NCBI GenBank assembly: GCA_004151065.3
Contig: NWUY0300039306.1
Location: 12,804-23,232, forward strand
Source of the DNA: Larix sibirica
Lineage: Eukaryota > Streptophyta > Pinopsida > Pinales > Pinaceae
Length of the DNA stretch: 10,429 nt
Reading direction: 5' to 3'
The notes under the pieces were generated by a model, which worked only from the letters and a program-made list of their open reading frames with translations, was not told the DNA's origin and did no database searches. The stretch's first letter is position 1; every line of letters begins with the position of its first letter. The position numbers were made by a program, and so were the translations under genes. Positions 8,558-10,429 of the stretch are shown here, piece by piece.

Positions 8558-8630
8558 GCTCCCGAAGCTTGCTTCCTTCCTTCAGAATCTCACTCCCAAA
8601 ATGCTCCCAGTTTTGGGAGCACGCTCCCGA
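8558..8630. repeat. GCTCCC-rich patch with overlapping inverted repeats
   Basis: GCTCCCGA occurs at 8558-8565 and again at 8623-8630. Between them CTCCCAAAA (8593-8601) pairs perfectly with TTTTGGGAG (8611-8619). GGGAGC (8615-8620) pairs either with GCTCCC at 8603-8608 or with GCTCCC at 8623-8628. The patch is GC-rich against its AT-rich surroundings. Confidence 0.75.
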
Positions 8631-8670
8631 GGCACCCCCTACCTCTCCGATACTAAAAGCTCCTATACCA

Positions 8671-8763
8671 GGTTGATCATTTGATGACAATGTTATGGTA
8701 CCTCCCTTCTTTGCCAAGCACCTATAAAAGCTGTTATGGTTGATCATTTGATGATAATGTTAT
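8671..8763. repeat. 26-nt direct repeat, 67 nt apart
   Basis: The 26-mers at 8671-8696 and 8738-8763 begin GGTTGATCATTTGATGA and end AATGTTAT. They differ at one base. The preceding sequence is loosely similar too (CTCCTATACC versus CACCTATAAA), so this may be a diverged two-unit tandem array. Confidence 0.8.
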
Positions 8764-8796
8764 AAGTTATAACTACTAGATGATTGATGTTATANA

Positions 8797-9066
8797 CCCT
8801 AGGGATCAGCTAGGGGCCCTAGATAACTGGTAGGGGCTTATCTGAATTGATCCTAGAGCAAGTCCCCTAGAAACCTGCTTGGTCCCAGACCAAGAATCTC
8901 TGTAGTGTAACTGACCAGGAGGCCCTAGTGATCAACTAGGGGCTTTTGCCATGGCTCATACTGCTTGGTCCTAGATCAAGATCCCTAGATAACTACTAGG
9001 GGCCGGTATCTAGGGACTTACACTGTTTGGTTAACTGACCAGGAACCCTAGTTAACTGACTAGGGT
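8797..9066. repeat. Cluster of at least seven short hairpins (CCCTAG...CTAGGG and CTTGGTC...GACCAAG)
   Basis: CCCTAG-type stems lie at 8797-8815 (6 bp, loop 7), 8817-8835 (5 bp), 8923-8941 (7 bp, loop 5), 8983-9001 (6 bp, loop 7) and 9045-9066 (8 bp, loop 6). CTTGGTC-type stems lie at 8878-8894 (7 bp perfect, loop 3) and 8964-8980 (one wobble pair). A longer stem pairs TCCCTAGATA (8982-8991) with TATCTAGGGA (9007-9016). Loops also repeat (TGATCAA, ATAACTA, TTAACTGA). AACTGACCAGGA stands before two of the stems, which are about 123 nt apart, so the array looks like an irregular tandem repeat. An unresolved base is at 8795. Confidence 0.8.
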
Positions 9067-9081
9067 GCATCCTCCCAGAGA

Positions 9082-9741
9082 ATGGCTCTCGCAGCTGCAT
9101 TAACTTTAACAATTTTGATCTACAGTGTAGAGTTGGCAATAATAACAGGGCAGTCAAGATACCAAGCGACACTGCAGGTGTCTTTGTTTTCAAACTTCTT
9201 ATTGTCAAGTAGTAGGGTCGAAACCTATAATGGTTTAATTTCTCATTATGATTTCATAACACTTTCTTCTTCTTTATATTCTGTAGGAATTTGAGTCTAT
9301 AAGACTGGGAAAAGATCAAAATCTATTTACAATAATCACTTAAAGACCTGAAACATTTATTTACTATAACTAGTAAAAATGAAAAAAAAATCTCTAATTT
9401 TAGTTAAGGAAAATTGCCATTTTTGTGGAACTGAGAAGCAACTAGAAAAATGTTTAAGAGAGTTATATCAAATGACCTAATTATTGGAAAGATAGATTTC
9501 TAAAAATAAGAACAACCAGGCAATTTACAAAATTTGCAACTTATCTAATTATGTCTTGTAGCTGTGAAATTTTCAAACACAAGCGTGGACCTGAATACAC
9601 ATTAATGAGGAAGTGGTTTAATTCATTAGATGATGCCATGTCTCATTACATTGTAGGAGAGAGGACGAGTATGCTATGTAACTCCTAAATACTTCACTAT
9701 TAACAACTTTATTAATGACAAATGCCCATTATTGAATCGCT
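9082..9741. other. Intron 9 stretch, no supported gene
   Basis: This AT-rich stretch follows the hairpin cluster. A 70-codon + strand frame from the ATG at 9082 has no recognisable domain. Nothing matches the missing C-terminal part of PAG1. Confidence 0.5.
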
Positions 9742-9894
9742 TTATTAAAGAGCATTTATTATTCATCTAAGTTCCTAAGTTCTAAATATGACCATTATCT
9801 CCAACACTCACCTTATTAAGGAGCATTTATTATTCATCTAAGTCCTAAAATTCTAAATATGACCATTATCTCGAAACTCACCCATAATGGTCAT
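9742..9894. repeat. 71-bp tandem duplication plus an inverted partner
   Basis: Copy 1 (9742-9812) and copy 2 (9813-9883) start TTATTAA, share GAGCATTTATTATTCATCTA or a one-base variant, and share TTCTAAATATGACCATTATC. They differ by a few substitutions and small indels. ATGACCATTAT of copy 2 (9859-9869) pairs perfectly with ATAATGGTCAT (9884-9894). A weaker, partial copy may precede at about 9709-9741. Confidence 0.85.
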
Positions 9895-10277
9895 TTTACA
9901 TTCTGCTTCAAAATACAAAAAGAGAAGCTTTGGACAGGCAAGATGTTTGCAGTCCACAAGATAAGATCTTAAAAATAGCAACTGGAAGTGAACTCCATTC
10001 GACAAGGTTGATAAAGTACAATCTGTGTCACCATTCTTCTATTTGATCATTGACTCACCAGTTGGATAAAAGCCAATGTTAGTTGGCTATGTGAAAATTC
10101 TGAAGTTTGAACCGTAGGCGATTGGTGTCCTTATTGTCTGAACTAAACAAGACTGTTATTTAAATTCTTCACATAGCAGCAATCACACATATAGTTGGAA
10201 AGTAAATAGCAGAAGTATAAACAATTTCACACATGCACAGGGATTTTCTCCTTCAAATAAGCTTATCATTAACTTAA
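9895..10277. other. Intergenic or intron stretch, nothing assigned
   Basis: No coding sequence is supported. A small hairpin, AGCCAA (10071-10076) with TTGGCT (10083-10088), is visible. If the candidate exon at 10278-10382 is real, this would be its 3' untranslated side; I see no clear AATAAA on that strand. Confidence 0.4.
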
Positions 10278-10382
10278 TCAAAGCTTACAAGAAAAACCTC
10301 CACAGCTGCTAAAAACCAATAGGTGTACTGTAAACAAATTCTCCTCAAACATGAGGTTCACAGCCTCCTCAGGAATTTCTAC
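10278..10382 (-). CDS. Possible terminal exon of an unidentified - strand gene
   Basis: On the - strand a well-formed acceptor (a T run followed by GTGCAG, ending at 10383) is followed by 34 codons and a TGA at 10280-10278. The peptide starts VEIPEEAVNLMFEENLF and reads on as HLLVFSSCGGF. Only one of the three frames after the acceptor is open, and its start has coding-like acidic composition. I do not recognise the protein. The + strand is also open here to the window end, which weakens the call. If real, a gene converges on PAG1 or lies within its last intron. Confidence 0.3.
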   Translation of the reverse strand, partial: VEIPEEAVNLMFEENLFTVHLLVFSSCGGFSCKL

Positions 10383-10429
10383 CTGCACAAAAAAATCGAG
10401 GAACAACATCGTGGTACAACCTGTTGCTA

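Noticed and set aside
8472-8747. 91-codon - strand and overlapping 73-codon + strand frames in the GC-rich patch
   Set aside because: Both owe their openness to the GCTCCC/CCCC-rich repeats and show no domain.
8797-9066. Interstitial telomere repeat or CRISPR-like array
   Set aside because: CCCTAG is not the plant telomere unit and is not tandem; the spacing is irregular and the context is eukaryotic, so neither label fits.

Overview
This is nuclear DNA from a seed plant, most likely an angiosperm. It is AT-rich, it has spliced exons with GT-AG borders, and the only intact gene encodes a plant-type 20S proteasome subunit. There is no bacterial or organellar gene order. The species cannot be named from the sequence.

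The backbone is one + strand gene, PAG1 (proteasome subunit alpha type-3, also called alpha7). Eight consecutive coding exons lie between 2177 and 7275. They splice without a frame break and give residues 8 to 195 of a protein that is normally about 249 residues long. The first exon (about 7 codons) should lie upstream and the last 50 or so codons downstream; I could find neither in the window. The gene therefore exceeds 8 kb, and most of the window is intron: intron 1 (1-2176), intron 4 (2668-3890), intron 7 (4514-6967) and intron 9 (7276 to the end).

The introns hold old, mostly antisense coding debris. At 140-575 (- strand) there is a frame-broken RNase H domain of the kind found at the C-terminus of plant LINE retrotransposons. 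At 1438-2103 (- strand) three long open segments run back to back just upstream of exon 2; I do not recognise the protein. At 5404-6600 (- strand, in intron 7) there is a decayed, lysine- and leucine-rich, coiled-coil-like coding sequence, also unidentified. Intron 9 holds an LTR-like stretch with a GTCGACC minisatellite and a TATA box (about 8179-8530), a GCTCCC-rich palindromic patch, a duplicated 26-mer, a dense cluster of CCCTAG/CTAGGG and CTTGGTC hairpins (8797-9066), and a 71-bp tandem duplication (9742-9883). The last 150 bases include a possible terminal exon on the - strand (10278-10382).

The only function that can be assigned with confidence is the non-catalytic alpha subunit of the proteasome outer ring. 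The rest looks like intronic repeat decay, with two unidentified antisense coding-like blocks that deserve a database search.
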